A stretch of DNA of 64,000 bases from Burkholderiales bacterium (GCA_014860445.1 JACZJT010000012.1:62001-126000); one strand, 5' to 3'; positions 34,817 to 44,397 are shown, counted from the first letter of the stretch. Program-made: numbers and translations. Notes: generated by a model not told the origin, from the letters alone.

Positions 34817-35500
34817 CTAGTAATCCTGATATTGCCGGCCTGTTCCGACAAAGGGCGGTTCCCGTCCGACCAGCGCCTCCAGCATGATCAACTCCGCGTC
34901 GCTGTGGTTGATCACCGGCGCAACCTCGATCATCTTGATCGGCATATCTCCGTGCGCGTACACGTAGCGCGGCGCGTCGTGATGGGTGGTGCGCACGGTT
35001 TCCCTGGCTGCGGGCATATTGCTGGCCTCCAGATCCACCACACCGTAACAGGTGCAGACATAGGTACGCTCGGCTTCCGCCTCCAGGTAAATGCCGGTTC
35101 CGCGTATGCCTATGGTCGCGGTGGGCGTGGTGATGCTGCGCGGCCCGGTGCCGAACACGGATAGCAGCTTGCCCGTAAGCAATCGCATTGACGCGATCAA
35201 CGCGCTTCCGCTGGTGCGCAGTTCGCTGTTCTGCCGCAGCAGGAACGCATCCTTGCCGACGGAGAACACGGCGACCGCTCCGGTGGCAGTAACGACGCTG
35301 TCGCCGGGCTCCACCGGGGTGCCCGCCCTGGCTGCGCTGCCGTTGACCAGCACTTCGCCCTTGATCATGACCATGCCGCGGGGCTGCGGGCGCGCGGCGA
35401 GCGCGTCGCGCAGCAGCAGCGGCATCGCGGCGCCGCCAATCGCCGCGCGCTTAAACCACTCGCGCCGACTGCGCGCAAACGCGTATTCATGTCGTTTCAT
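34817..35500 (-). CDS. FecR-domain periplasmic protein with twin-arginine signal
   Basis: 227 residues. The N-terminus has a twin-arginine export motif (SRREWFKRAA, Arg12-Arg13) and a hydrophobic stretch. A FecR-like beta domain follows: GEVLVNGSAARAGTPVEPGDSVVT, then ATIGIRGTGIYLE and a cysteine pair VCTCYG. This is the single-domain FecR type found alone in proteobacteria rather than the FecR that controls FecI, as no sigma factor or TonB receptor is nearby. Function unknown. It lies 22 nt upstream in the transcript direction from nothing coupled; fadD upstream ends at 35523. Confidence 0.82.
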   Translation of the reverse strand: MKRHEYAFARSRREWFKRAAIGGAAMPLLLRDALAARPQPRGMVMIKGEVLVNGSAARAGTPVEPGDSVVTATGAVAVFSVGKDAFLLRQNSELRTSGSALIASMRLLTGKLLSVFGTGPRSITTPTATIGIRGTGIYLEAEAERTYVCTCYGVVDLEASNMPAARETVRTTHHDAPRYVYAHGDMPIKMIEVAPVINHSDAELIMLEALVGREPPFVGTGRQYQDY

Positions 35501-35522
35501 GGTGAACGCTCCGGGATCGGAA

Positions 35523-37202
35523 TTACTTTCCGCGCAATTCCCGCCGCAGAATCTTGCCTATGGGCGTCTTCGGCAGGCTGTCCCGGAATTCCACGTATTT
35601 CGGAATCTTGTAGCCCGTAAGTTCCCGCTTGCAGTGCTCGAGCACGGATTCCTGGCTCAAACCCGGATCCTTTTTGACAATGACCACCTTCACCGCCTCA
35701 CCCGATTTGTCGTCGGGCACGCCCACCGCCGCGCACTCGAGTACGCCGGGGTGCGTCGCCACCACGCCTTCGATCTCGTTCGGGTAGACATTGAAGCCGG
35801 ACACCAGAATCATGTCCTTTTTGCGGTCGGTAATGGTGACATACCCTTTCGCATTGATATTGCCCACATCTCCGGTCTTGAGCCAGCCGTCCTGCAGCAC
35901 CTTTGCAGTCTCCGCAGGCAATTGCCAGTAGCCTTTCATCACCTGCGGACCGCGGATGCAGATCTCGCCCGTGGATTTCTCGATGTCCCCCTCGCCGGTC
36001 CACACGGGCAATTCCTTGAAATTGTCGTCGCGAATGGAGAACTCGGTCGAGGAAATCGGCAGGCCGATGGTGCCGTTCCACGGTGTTCCCAGCCGATTGA
36101 TGCTGGCCGCAGGAGAGGTTTCGGTGAGACCGTAGGCCTCGGTCAGATAGCGCCCGGTGATCTGCTGCCATTTTTCCGCCACAGGCTTGAGCACCGCCGC
36201 GCCGCCCCCTACGACAACCTTCAAGGCGGAAAAATCGAGTCCACTGAAACCCGGCGTATTCAGCAGCCCGTTGAACAAGGTATTGACGCCTGTCAGCACC
36301 GACCACTTCCAGTTATTCAGTTCCTTGACGAACGCCGGCAGGTCGCGCGGATTGGTGATCAGCACGTTGACCACGCCCAGCGTCATGAAATAGAGCGTCG
36401 TCGTGAGGCAAAAGATGTGATACATCGGCAGCGGAGAAATCACGATTTCTTCGCCTTCCTTGAGGCTCCCGCCGATCCAGACGCCGGCCTGCTCGATGTT
36501 GGCGAGAATATTGCGATGCGTCAGCATCGCGCCCTTGGATAGCCCGGTGGTGCCGCCGGTGTACTGCAGAAACGCGATGTCCTCGCGTGCAAGGCTGACG
36601 GGCTCCAGCTTGGCGCCGGCACCGCGACTAAGCGCCGCACGCAGTTCGATGGCGCCGTCGATGCGCCAGTCCGGCACCATTTTCTTCAGCCGCTTCACCA
36701 CGAAATTCACGATCCAGCGCTTGGGCACCGGCAGCAGGTCGCCGAGCTGCGTGGTGATCACGTGTTCGACCTGGGTCTTTTGTATGACCTGCTGCAGCGT
36801 GTTGGCGAAATTCTCGACGATGACTATGGCTTTCGCACCGGAGTCCTTCAACTGGTGCTCGAGTTCGCGCGGCGTATAGAGCGGATTGACGTTGACCACG
36901 GTCATGCCCGCGCGCAGGATGCCGACAAGCGCGACCGGATATTGCATCAGGTTGGGACTCATGATGGCGACGCGCTCGCCTTTTTTCAATCCCGGCAGCC
37001 CCTGCAGAAAAGCGGCAAAGTCGCGGCTGAGGCGATCCAGTTCCGCATAGCTCATGCTGCAGCCGAAATTGCTGTAAGCCGGCTTGTCGGCAAACTTGCG
37101 GCAGGTCTTCCCGATCAAATCCGGCAGCGAATCATAGCGATCGGGGTCGATCTCCGCGGGAACGCCTTCGGGATATTCCTTCAACCAGATTTTCGCGCTC
37201 AC
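35523..37202 (-). CDS. fadD: Long-chain-fatty-acid-CoA ligase
   Basis: A 559-residue adenylate-forming enzyme that activates fatty acids with ATP and CoA for beta-oxidation or lipid synthesis. P-loop YTGGTTGLSKGA, the EAYGLTETSPA motif, DGWLKTGDVGNINAKGY and the C-terminal Lys in LPKTPIGKILRRE are all present. The start is a GTG at 37202 with GGAGA six nt upstream. No FadR-type site was identified. Confidence 0.93.
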   Translation of the reverse strand: MSAKIWLKEYPEGVPAEIDPDRYDSLPDLIGKTCRKFADKPAYSNFGCSMSYAELDRLSRDFAAFLQGLPGLKKGERVAIMSPNLMQYPVALVGILRAGMTVVNVNPLYTPRELEHQLKDSGAKAIVIVENFANTLQQVIQKTQVEHVITTQLGDLLPVPKRWIVNFVVKRLKKMVPDWRIDGAIELRAALSRGAGAKLEPVSLAREDIAFLQYTGGTTGLSKGAMLTHRNILANIEQAGVWIGGSLKEGEEIVISPLPMYHIFCLTTTLYFMTLGVVNVLITNPRDLPAFVKELNNWKWSVLTGVNTLFNGLLNTPGFSGLDFSALKVVVGGGAAVLKPVAEKWQQITGRYLTEAYGLTETSPAASINRLGTPWNGTIGLPISSTEFSIRDDNFKELPVWTGEGDIEKSTGEICIRGPQVMKGYWQLPAETAKVLQDGWLKTGDVGNINAKGYVTITDRKKDMILVSGFNVYPNEIEGVVATHPGVLECAAVGVPDDKSGEAVKVVIVKKDPGLSQESVLEHCKRELTGYKIPKYVEFRDSLPKTPIGKILRRELRGK

Positions 37203-37255
37203 GGTTTTCTCCAGGTTCAGCTAAATGAAGTCGCGGGTTTCGGCTTTCGGATGGT

Positions 37256-37606
37256 TCAGCCGCATACGCGCTTAATACGGATCCGCATTTCCTTTTGCCG
37301 GCGCCGGAACTGATCCATCACGTCCTTGTCCGCCCCGGCCTGGATGCGCCGCTCGATATCCGCCAGTTCCTCGGCGTAATTCTCGCACTTGGTCTGATGT
37401 ATCGCCTGCTCGCGCTCCCTGCGCTTGGCCTCGGTTTCCTGTTGCTGCTGCGGATCGGGCTTGTCCGCCGAAGACGCGGCCGCGCGGGGTTTCGGGCCCT
37501 CGCAGGGACGTTCCTGAAATTGATTGCCGCAGCGGTACATTTTCTTCTGCGCCAGTACGGTGCCACTACCGCATGCAATCGCAATTGCCACTATCAGTCG
37601 AATCAT
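37256..37606 (-). CDS. Secreted DUF4124-like protein, unknown function
   Basis: 116 residues. A signal peptide ending TVLAQ precedes a short cysteine-containing segment (KKMYRCGNQFQERPCEGP) that resembles the DUF4124 motif of proteobacterial periplasmic proteins. The rest is a charged, Gln-rich predicted coiled coil with two Cys (TKCENYAEE and a C-terminal RVCG). The start at 37606 has AGAGGAAA upstream. The four Cys could form disulfides. No function is known to me. Confidence 0.7.
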   Translation of the reverse strand: MIRLIVAIAIACGSGTVLAQKKMYRCGNQFQERPCEGPKPRAAASSADKPDPQQQQETEAKRREREQAIHQTKCENYAEELADIERRIQAGADKDVMDQFRRRQKEMRIRIKRVCG

Positions 37607-37717
37607 TATTTCCTCTCCGGTCTCGGCCCAGCAACGCCACGATACCACCATGGTACCGTGTCGACGACCGCGGTTCCAGCTTGGTGCACCGCTTGCGCCT
37701 TGCGCCTCGCGCTGCAG

Positions 37718-38620
37718 CTAGGAATTCAACGCGCGCCGCAGCAGCGTGCGCATGAGTTCGGCGCGATGTTCGTCGTAGCCGCCGCGTTCCAGCCCCAGTG
37801 GAATCGAGCGCAAGGCCAGCTCGCAGTACAGGTGCAATGCATCCGCGCTGACGCCACCAAGATCCGCGAGATGCTTTTCCAGCGTGCCCAGATCGCCGCG
37901 CGAGTACGTCCCTGCCAGACCCTGCGCCAGCCCGGAGCGTTCCACCGAGGCGGCCGTGCCGCGCAGCAGCGGCAGCAGCGCGCGTATCGTATCCTCCCGC
38001 TCGATGCCGAAACTTTGCCAGAGCTGGACCGCCTCGTTCAGCAACGTAATGACGAAACCGGCGGCGTAGTGTGCGGCGGCGTGATAGCGCGCGCGGCAGC
38101 CCGGCGGCAAGCGTATGGTGCGGCAGTGCAGCGCTTGCCCCAGGAGTTCCAGTTGCTGCAACAGCGGCGCTTCGGCTTCAATGGAAATCGTGCATCCCGG
38201 CAGACCCGCAAGCGCCACCTCCGGGTCGGCGAAAAGCTGCAGGGGGTGGAATCCACCGATTTTCGCGCCAGCGCGCGCCGCGGGCGCGAGTGCCGCCAAT
38301 TCCGTCGCGCCGCTGCAGTGAATCACCGATACCTCACGACGCCACCTGAGACCGGCTGCAACCGCAGCGATCGCGTCATCCGGTACCGTGACGAATATCA
38401 GATCGCAATCGTCCACAACATCCTGCGCGTCGTCGGCGGCACGGCAACCCGCAATCCCGGCGGCAAGTTGCTGGGCGGAACGCGGACTGCGGCTGGCAAC
38501 GGCGGCGACGCGCTGCCCGCCCTGCGCCATGCCCCAGGCAAGCCCCTTCGCGACTCGACCCGCACCGATGAAACCGATGCGTGGCGAACTATCATTACTT
38601 TTCTTTTTGATTGGATCCAT
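37718..38620 (-). CDS. Rossmann-fold and DUF2520 domain protein
   Basis: A 300-residue protein with an NAD(P)-binding N-terminus (RIGFIGAGRVAKGLAWGMAQGG) and a helical C-terminal DUF2520 domain (AAAHYAAGFVITLLNEAVQLW). It resembles pyrroline-5-carboxylate reductase or 6-phosphogluconate dehydrogenase-like oxidoreductases; the substrate is not known. A conserved FHPLQLF segment follows the Rossmann domain. The start at 38620 is the first Met before the conserved glycine loop. Confidence 0.85.
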   Translation of the reverse strand: MDPIKKKSNDSSPRIGFIGAGRVAKGLAWGMAQGGQRVAAVASRSPRSAQQLAAGIAGCRAADDAQDVVDDCDLIFVTVPDDAIAAVAAGLRWRREVSVIHCSGATELAALAPAARAGAKIGGFHPLQLFADPEVALAGLPGCTISIEAEAPLLQQLELLGQALHCRTIRLPPGCRARYHAAAHYAAGFVITLLNEAVQLWQSFGIEREDTIRALLPLLRGTAASVERSGLAQGLAGTYSRGDLGTLEKHLADLGGVSADALHLYCELALRSIPLGLERGGYDEHRAELMRTLLRRALNS

Positions 38621-38669
38621 CTCTTGTCATTTTGGTAAATCCGCCTCGCTCACCGCGCCGGTCACCATA

Positions 38670-39572
38670 CTAGCGCGCTTTCAGTTGCACCAGTAACACG
38701 CCTGCGAGCGCGAGCGCGCCGCCTACAAATGATAGCGCGCTCGGCGCTTCGTCGAACCAGACCCAGGCGATCGGAAAAGTCAGTACCGGCACCAAATAGA
38801 GCGAACTCGACACCTTGGCCACGGGCAGGCGCGCCAAGGCATAGGACCAAAGCGCGAACGACGTGGCGGCGGGAAACAGCGCCAGAAACAACAGCGCCCA
38901 GTTCGCCGACGCCGGCGCGGCTGCGATGCTCGCGGGCAAGCCCGGCGCAAACCCGGCAAGGCCCAGGGTCGCCGCGACGAAGTAATAGGCCGTTACCGGA
39001 ATTGCGGGCAGGCGCGAAAGCAGCGGCTTTTGCACCACGGCGCCCAGGCTGAAAGCGAGGGCGGCGAGCAACAGATAGCCCGCGTCGGGCTCGAAGGCGT
39101 AGCCGGCGGCGCCCGCCTCGCCGCGTGAAATCAGCACCACGCCGATGAAGCCAAGCACGATGCCGGCCATTGCCCGGACACTCGGACGCTCGCGCAGAAA
39201 AACAAAACCGAACAGCGACGCGAAAATCGGCACGGTATCCACCAGCACAGCCGCCGGCCCGGAGGCGACCGACCGCATGCCGAAGTTGAAACCGAGCTGA
39301 TAGGCCGTGCCGCACAACAAGCCGGTGAGCGCCAGCGGAAGCAGGTCGGCGCGTCGCGGCAGCGGCGCGCGCACGAATACGCAATAGGCGAGCAGCACCA
39401 GGGTCGCGAGGATGTAGCGTGCCAGCGCCAGATGGTCCGGCGGATAAGCCTGAAGCGCAATACGGGTCGCCGGAAACGCAAGCGCCCAAAACAACAAAGC
39501 CAGGGCGAGCGCGCCGAGCGCGCGCTTGTCGTTGGCGTACGGCTTGGCGTACGGCTGCTCGCGTTCGATCAC
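38670..39572 (-). CDS. EamA-family DMT-type transporter
   Basis: A 300-residue membrane protein with ten predicted helices in two EamA repeats (ALALALLFWALAFPATRIAL and ANWALLFLALFPAATSFALW). Members export amino acids and metabolites; the substrate is unknown. A 12-bp tandem duplication falls in the N-terminal tail, giving YAKPYAN, just before the first helix. Confidence 0.87.
   Translation of the reverse strand: MIEREQPYAKPYANDKRALGALALALLFWALAFPATRIALQAYPPDHLALARYILATLVLLAYCVFVRAPLPRRADLLPLALTGLLCGTAYQLGFNFGMRSVASGPAAVLVDTVPIFASLFGFVFLRERPSVRAMAGIVLGFIGVVLISRGEAGAAGYAFEPDAGYLLLAALAFSLGAVVQKPLLSRLPAIPVTAYYFVAATLGLAGFAPGLPASIAAAPASANWALLFLALFPAATSFALWSYALARLPVAKVSSSLYLVPVLTFPIAWVWFDEAPSALSFVGGALALAGVLLVQLKAR
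39532..39555. repeat. Tandem duplication of a 12-mer
   Basis: TTGGCGTACGGC is repeated twice in a row (39532-39543 and 39544-39555) inside the 5' end of the DMT transporter gene. Twelve bases keep the frame. It is probably a slippage product. Confidence 0.8.
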
Positions 39573-39624
39573 GGCGTAGGGACCTGATTCCGGAATCGGC
39601 TGGGATGCGGCGCGTCGCCGCCGT

Positions 39625-40605
39625 TCAGCCGTTGCGTTCGGCTTCCTTTTCGGCTTCCTTGCGTACGCGCACCGACTGCGCGAGATCGAGCACCACTTGC
39701 GCGAGCGCGACGCGATCGTCTTCGGAACGCATGATCGTCGGCGCCACCGACACGTCTATGCCGCAGGCGCGAATGCCCTCTGCAGCGGTCTCGTCGGCGC
39801 TGTCGATTACGCACCCGTCTATCAACTGGTAATACTCCAGTGCCGCACGGCGCGCCGACACCTCGTGGCCGAGTTCCTGCATCATCTTGCCGGCCGCACC
39901 CTTGAGCGGCCGGTCGCCGACGATCGGACTCACCGCGATGACCGGTGCACCGGATTCGCGCAACAGTTCGCGCATGCCTTGCACTGCCAGGATCGGCTGT
40001 ATCGTATGGTAGGGGTTGGCCGGGCACAGCACGATCGCTTCAAGATCTGGCGCGTACAGCGCTTCCCTGACCTCGTCTGGAATACTCGCGCCATCGGCGC
40101 CAGCGTAAAGAAAGCCTTTCACCACGGGCTCGCACTCCAGCAGGGTGAGATACTCGTGATAGCTTACCTGCCCGTCATCGGTGATTACCACTGTGCGCAC
40201 CGGGTCGTTGCTCATCGGCAGCACGCGTGCGTCGATGCCCAGGGTCTTGCAAAAGCCGAGCGTGATCTGGCTCAGCGTGATTTGCTCCCTCAAGCCATCG
40301 GTGCGCAATAGCGGCAGGGCAAAAGAGCGATCCCCGACGCGAACCCGGTGCTCGGAGCCCAGTCGATGCAGCATTTCGTGAAGTACGTAGGTCTCGCCGG
40401 CCGGCTCCCAACCCGCAGCAGGAGCGGCAATCCCGCCAAGCGTGTACAGCATGGTGTCGATGTCAGGCGAGAAAGCAAGACCGAAGACTTCATGATCGTC
40501 CCCGGTATTGACGATGACGGTAAGGTCGCTTCCGCGCAGTCGCCGCAACCCATCGGCGAGCTTGGCGCCGCCGACCTGACCAGACAACGCGACAACTGTT
40601 CCCAT
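39625..40605 (-). CDS. cofD: CofD-type 2-phospho-L-lactate/PEP transferase (coenzyme F420 pathway)
   Basis: 326 residues. The N-terminus ALSGQVGGAKLADGL, VIVNTGDDHEVFGLAFSPDIDTMLYTLGG and CPANPYHTIQPIL, with VSPIVGDRPLKGAAGKMM, match CofD, which joins a lactyl- or phosphoenolpyruvyl-GDP/GMP unit to Fo. The usual N-terminal SGGVGG reads SGQVGG. No cofC, cofE or fbiC/cofGH gene is in the window. F420 is unusual in betaproteobacteria, so either the other genes are elsewhere or this copy has another role. It stands between a DMT transporter and a divergent peptide ABC system. Confidence 0.87.
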   Translation of the reverse strand: MGTVVALSGQVGGAKLADGLRRLRGSDLTVIVNTGDDHEVFGLAFSPDIDTMLYTLGGIAAPAAGWEPAGETYVLHEMLHRLGSEHRVRVGDRSFALPLLRTDGLREQITLSQITLGFCKTLGIDARVLPMSNDPVRTVVITDDGQVSYHEYLTLLECEPVVKGFLYAGADGASIPDEVREALYAPDLEAIVLCPANPYHTIQPILAVQGMRELLRESGAPVIAVSPIVGDRPLKGAAGKMMQELGHEVSARRAALEYYQLIDGCVIDSADETAAEGIRACGIDVSVAPTIMRSEDDRVALAQVVLDLAQSVRVRKEAEKEAERNG

Positions 40606-40906
40606 TGGCTTCTCCGATCCCGATTACCGAATTGTAGACGACACCGCGGTAGATTGCGCGCCGCGAACCCGGCGGCCGCGATGAGCCCGGCACAAAGTGC
40701 GCGATCGCGCTGCGGCCGATTCAATCTTATACCCGAACCGACCGTGGCAACGGACCGCCGGTCCCGAGCGCGAGCGCCTGCGGAAATTTCCGCGGCGCGA
40801 ACATCCGCAGGCTCCCGCTCCATTTGCTTCCGCTATACTCGAAACCAGACTGCCGTCTAACGGCGACGGTCCGTGTTCCGCTCCTTATTCCGAAAGGATT
40901 CAGCGC
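40606..40906. other. 301-base intergenic region between cofD and the ABC transporter operon
   Basis: Divergent promoters for cofD (minus) and the ABC operon (plus) are expected here. A TATACT at 40834-40839 could be a -10 for the plus strand, but no convincing -35 is at the right distance. AAAGGA at 40893-40898 is the ribosome binding site of the substrate-binding protein. I see no conserved RNA, no tRNA and no strong hairpin with a T-tract. Confidence 0.4.
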
Positions 40907-42508
40907 ATGATCGTCTGCATGTTCGAACGATGGGCAAAATCTGCCGTCACCGGATTCGTCTGCATTGTTTTGTCGCTGGCCGGCTGCGTCGCAGCGACGG
41001 CCGCCGAATTGCGCATCGGGCTTGGCGCCGACGTAACCTCGCTCGATCCGCATTTCCTCAACGTCGCGCCCAATAACAATGCGGCATGGCAAGTCTACGA
41101 TGCCTTGACCCATGTGGACGCGAATGCGCGCCTGATTCCAGGACTGGCCGTTTCCTGGCGCGCGGTCGATTCGACCACCTGGGAGTTCAAGCTGCGCAAG
41201 GACGTCAAATTTCATGATGGTTCGGCATTTAGCGCCGAAGACGTGATCTTCTCGCTGGAACGGCCGGCGACGCTCAGCGCCAGCCCCGGCCCGTTCACCG
41301 GTTTCGTCAAGCCCATCGTCGCCAAGAAGATAATCGACCCCTGGACCTTGCAACTGAAGACCGCCGCACCTTATGCGATGCTGCCTTACGACCTCAATTC
41401 GATTTTCATCGTGTCGAAAAAAGCTGCGTCAGGCGCGAGTACCGAGGATTTCAACAGCGGCAAGGCGGCGATCGGCACCGGCCCGTACAAGCTGTCGCGC
41501 TTCGCTCGAGGCGACCGGATTGAACTCGCGCGCAACGATAGCTACTGGGGAGCACAAAACGGCAAGCTCGCTCCCTGGGACAAGGTGACGCTGCGCATTC
41601 TGCCTGCGGACACTGCGCGCATCGCCGCGCTGCTCGCCGGCGACGTGGATGCAATCGAGAACATTCCCACCGCAGACCTGACCCGGCTCAAGGCGAACGC
41701 GAAATTCCGCCTGGAGCAGAAAGTATCATGGCGCACCTTGTTTCTGCACCTCGATCAATACCGCGACCATCCGCCGCACCTGAGCGACAAGTCCGGGAAA
41801 CCGCTGGCGAAAAACCCCTTCAAGGACGTGCGCGTACGGATGGCGATGTCCAAGGCCATCAACCGCCGGGCGATTGTCGAGCGCGTCATGGAAGGCAATG
41901 CCATAGAAGCCGGAAACCTGGTGTCGCCACCCGTCTTCGGACACGTCGCCGCGCTCAAGCCCGAAACCTACGATCCCAAGGCCGCGAAAGATCTGCTTGC
42001 CGAAGCCGGTTATCCCGACGGATTTGCGCTGACCCTCTACGCGCCGAACAACCGTTACGTCAATGACGAACAGCTGGCGCAGACGGTGGCGCAGATGCTG
42101 GCGCGCGTGGGCATTCTGACCCGGGTGGAAACCCTGCCGGCGAGCGTTTATTTCGGCAAAGCTCGAGCCGGCGAATTTTCCTTCGCGCTCCTGGGCTGGG
42201 GTTCGTTTTCCGGCGACCTCGCGCTACGCGCGCTCCTTGCCACGCCCAATGCCGCAAAGGGCTATGGCGCGTGGAACTGGGGACACTATTCGAATCCGAA
42301 GGCGGACGGCCTGCTGGAGCAGGGATTCGCAACGCTGGATGAGAAAAAGCGCGAGGCGCTGGCGCGCGAGGCCGCGACGCTCGCGCTGAAGGACGTGCCG
42401 GTGATATTGCTGCACCACCAGCTCGCGTCCTGGGCGATGAGGAAGGAAATCGCTTACGAAGCGCGTACCGACGAATACACTTTCGCGCGCGATTTCCGGC
42501 GGCGTTGA
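40907..42508 (+). CDS. Dipeptide/oligopeptide ABC transporter substrate-binding protein
   Basis: 533 residues with a signal peptide (residues 1-30, ending ATAAE), then the SBP_bac_5 fold: LGADVTSLDPHFLNVAPNN, WEFKLRKDVKFHDGSAFSAEDVIFSLE, GTGPYKLSRFARGDRIELARNDSYWG and KNPFKDVRVRMAMSKAINR. It captures peptides or related solutes in the periplasm. The start at 40907 has AAGGA nine nt upstream. It heads a five-gene operon with two permeases and two ATPases; an ArgE-like gene follows. Confidence 0.92.
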   Translation: MIVCMFERWAKSAVTGFVCIVLSLAGCVAATAAELRIGLGADVTSLDPHFLNVAPNNNAAWQVYDALTHVDANARLIPGLAVSWRAVDSTTWEFKLRKDVKFHDGSAFSAEDVIFSLERPATLSASPGPFTGFVKPIVAKKIIDPWTLQLKTAAPYAMLPYDLNSIFIVSKKAASGASTEDFNSGKAAIGTGPYKLSRFARGDRIELARNDSYWGAQNGKLAPWDKVTLRILPADTARIAALLAGDVDAIENIPTADLTRLKANAKFRLEQKVSWRTLFLHLDQYRDHPPHLSDKSGKPLAKNPFKDVRVRMAMSKAINRRAIVERVMEGNAIEAGNLVSPPVFGHVAALKPETYDPKAAKDLLAEAGYPDGFALTLYAPNNRYVNDEQLAQTVAQMLARVGILTRVETLPASVYFGKARAGEFSFALLGWGSFSGDLALRALLATPNAAKGYGAWNWGHYSNPKADGLLEQGFATLDEKKREALAREAATLALKDVPVILLHHQLASWAMRKEIAYEARTDEYTFARDFRRR

Positions 42509-42524
42509 GCATTTCGACGATCTG

Positions 42525-43502
42525 ATGCCCGCGTTCGTCATCCGCCGTCTCCTGCAAAGCGTGCTGGTGCTGGGCGTGATGTCGCTGCTGGTGTTCGCCG
42601 GGGTATATGCGATCGGCAATCCGGTGGACATTCTGATCGATCCGCAGGCCGGCCAGGCCGACATCGCGCGCGCGATCTCCGCACTCGGTCTGGACCGGCC
42701 GCTAGTCGAGCAGTACCTGATTTTTCTCCGGCAGGCGCTGGCGGGCGACCTCGGCAATTCTTTCGTCTACAACGTTCCGGCAATTCAACTGATCCTGGAA
42801 CGGATGCCCGCAACGCTGGAACTCGCACTGGCGGCCACCACTCTGGCGGTGCTGCTCGGCATTCCGCTTGGCCTGTGGGCGGGTCTGGCGCCGGACTCCT
42901 GGCAGGGAAAACTGATCATGAGCGGTTCGATTCTCGGCTTCTCGCTGCCCACCTTCTGGGTGGGCCTGCTGCTGATCATGCTGTTCGCGGTCGAACTCGG
43001 CTGGCTTCCTGCGAGCGGCCGCGGTCCGACCACGGAGTTCCTCGGCGTCCAGGTGAGCTTCCTTTCGTGGGACGGCATGCGGCATCTGATCCTGCCGGCC
43101 ATCAACCTGGCGCTGTTCAAGCTCTCGCTGATCATCCGCTTGACGCGCGCGGGCACGCGCGAGGCGCTGTTGCAGGACTACGTAAAATTCGCCCGTGCCA
43201 AGGGACTGTCGAACGCGCGCGTCGTCGGCGTGCACGTGCTCAAGAACATCATGATTCCGGTTGTGACGGTGATCGGCCTGGAGTTCGGTTCCGTCATCGC
43301 GTTCGCCATAGTCACCGAGTCGATCTTCGGCTGGCCCGGCATGGGCAAACTGATCATCGACTCGATCAATGTGCTCGACCGGCCGGTGATCGTCGCCTAC
43401 CTGCTGGTCATCGTGTTTCTCGTGATTCTCATCAACCTCGCGGTGGACATCGTCTACTCCCTGCTCGATCCGCGGGTGCGGATCGGCGAAGCGCAAGCCT
43501 GA
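42525..43502 (+). CDS. Peptide ABC transporter permease (DppB type)
   Basis: 325 residues, six helices. FVIRRLLQSVLVLGVMSLLVF at the N-terminus and the EAA loop LLQDYVKFARAKGLSNARVVGVHVLKN before IVTESIFGWPGMGKLI are characteristic of the first permease of DppBC/OppBC pairs. It starts 16 nt after the binding-protein stop and is followed by the second permease after 3 nt. Confidence 0.93.
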   Translation: MPAFVIRRLLQSVLVLGVMSLLVFAGVYAIGNPVDILIDPQAGQADIARAISALGLDRPLVEQYLIFLRQALAGDLGNSFVYNVPAIQLILERMPATLELALAATTLAVLLGIPLGLWAGLAPDSWQGKLIMSGSILGFSLPTFWVGLLLIMLFAVELGWLPASGRGPTTEFLGVQVSFLSWDGMRHLILPAINLALFKLSLIIRLTRAGTREALLQDYVKFARAKGLSNARVVGVHVLKNIMIPVVTVIGLEFGSVIAFAIVTESIFGWPGMGKLIIDSINVLDRPVIVAYLLVIVFLVILINLAVDIVYSLLDPRVRIGEAQA

Positions 43503-43505
43503 CCG

Positions 43506-44387
43506 ATGCGCCGCGAACAAACACCGTTGCAGCGCATTGCCGCCGATTTCGGCGAAAGCAGGCTCGCGCTCTCCGGCCTGGCCCTGCTCGCGCTGATCGT
43601 GCTCGCCGCCCTGTTCGCGCCGCTGATCTCGCCGCAGAACCCCTATGATCTGGCGCAACTCGACGTACTCGACAGCCGCCTGCCGCCCGGCTCCAGGTCG
43701 GGCGCAGGCCTGACCTTCTGGCTCGGCAGCGACGGACAGGGGCGCGACATACTCTCGGGAATTTTCTACGGCCTGCGCATCAGCCTCATGGTCGGCGTGG
43801 CAAGCACCGCATGCGCGGTTATCGTCGGTCTAAGCATGGGCCTTTGCGCCGCCTATTTCGGCGGTCGCACCGACAGCCTCATCATGCGCATCGTCGACAT
43901 ACAGTTGTCGTTTCCGTCGATTCTGATCGCACTCATCCTGCTCGCCCTGCTCGGACAGGGGGTGGGAAAAACGATCTTCGCGTTAATCATGGTGCAGTGG
44001 GCCTACTACGCGCGCACCGTGCGCGGCACCGCGTTGATCGAGCGCGGGAAGGAATACATAGAAGCGGCCACCTGCCTCGCGCTGCCGCCGGCGCGCATCG
44101 TATTTCGCCACTTGCTGCCCAACTGTCTTCCGCCGCTGATCGTCATCGCCACGGTGCAGGTGGCGGCGGCAATCGCGCTGGAGGCCACGCTGTCCTACTT
44201 GGGCATTGGCGTACCCATCACCGAGCCGTCGCTGGGCCTCCTGATCAAGAACGGTTTCGACTATATGCTGTCCGGCAAGTACTGGATCAGCTTCTTCCCC
44301 GGCATCGCCCTGGTCCTGACCATCGTCAGCATCAACCTCGTCGCCGACCGGCTGCGCGACGTACTCAATCCGCGGCTGCAGCAATGA
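43506..44387 (+). CDS. Peptide ABC transporter permease (DppC type)
   Basis: 293 residues. An N-terminal segment (FGESRLALSGLALLALIVLAALFAP) leads to a periplasmic loop with TFWLGSDGQGRDILSG, the typical DppC/OppC mark, and the EAA loop around ALIERGKEYIEAATCLALPPARIVFRHLLPN. It makes the second half of the membrane channel. Confidence 0.93.
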   Translation: MRREQTPLQRIAADFGESRLALSGLALLALIVLAALFAPLISPQNPYDLAQLDVLDSRLPPGSRSGAGLTFWLGSDGQGRDILSGIFYGLRISLMVGVASTACAVIVGLSMGLCAAYFGGRTDSLIMRIVDIQLSFPSILIALILLALLGQGVGKTIFALIMVQWAYYARTVRGTALIERGKEYIEAATCLALPPARIVFRHLLPNCLPPLIVIATVQVAAAIALEATLSYLGIGVPITEPSLGLLIKNGFDYMLSGKYWISFFPGIALVLTIVSINLVADRLRDVLNPRLQQ

Positions 44388-44397
44388 GCATGCCGAA

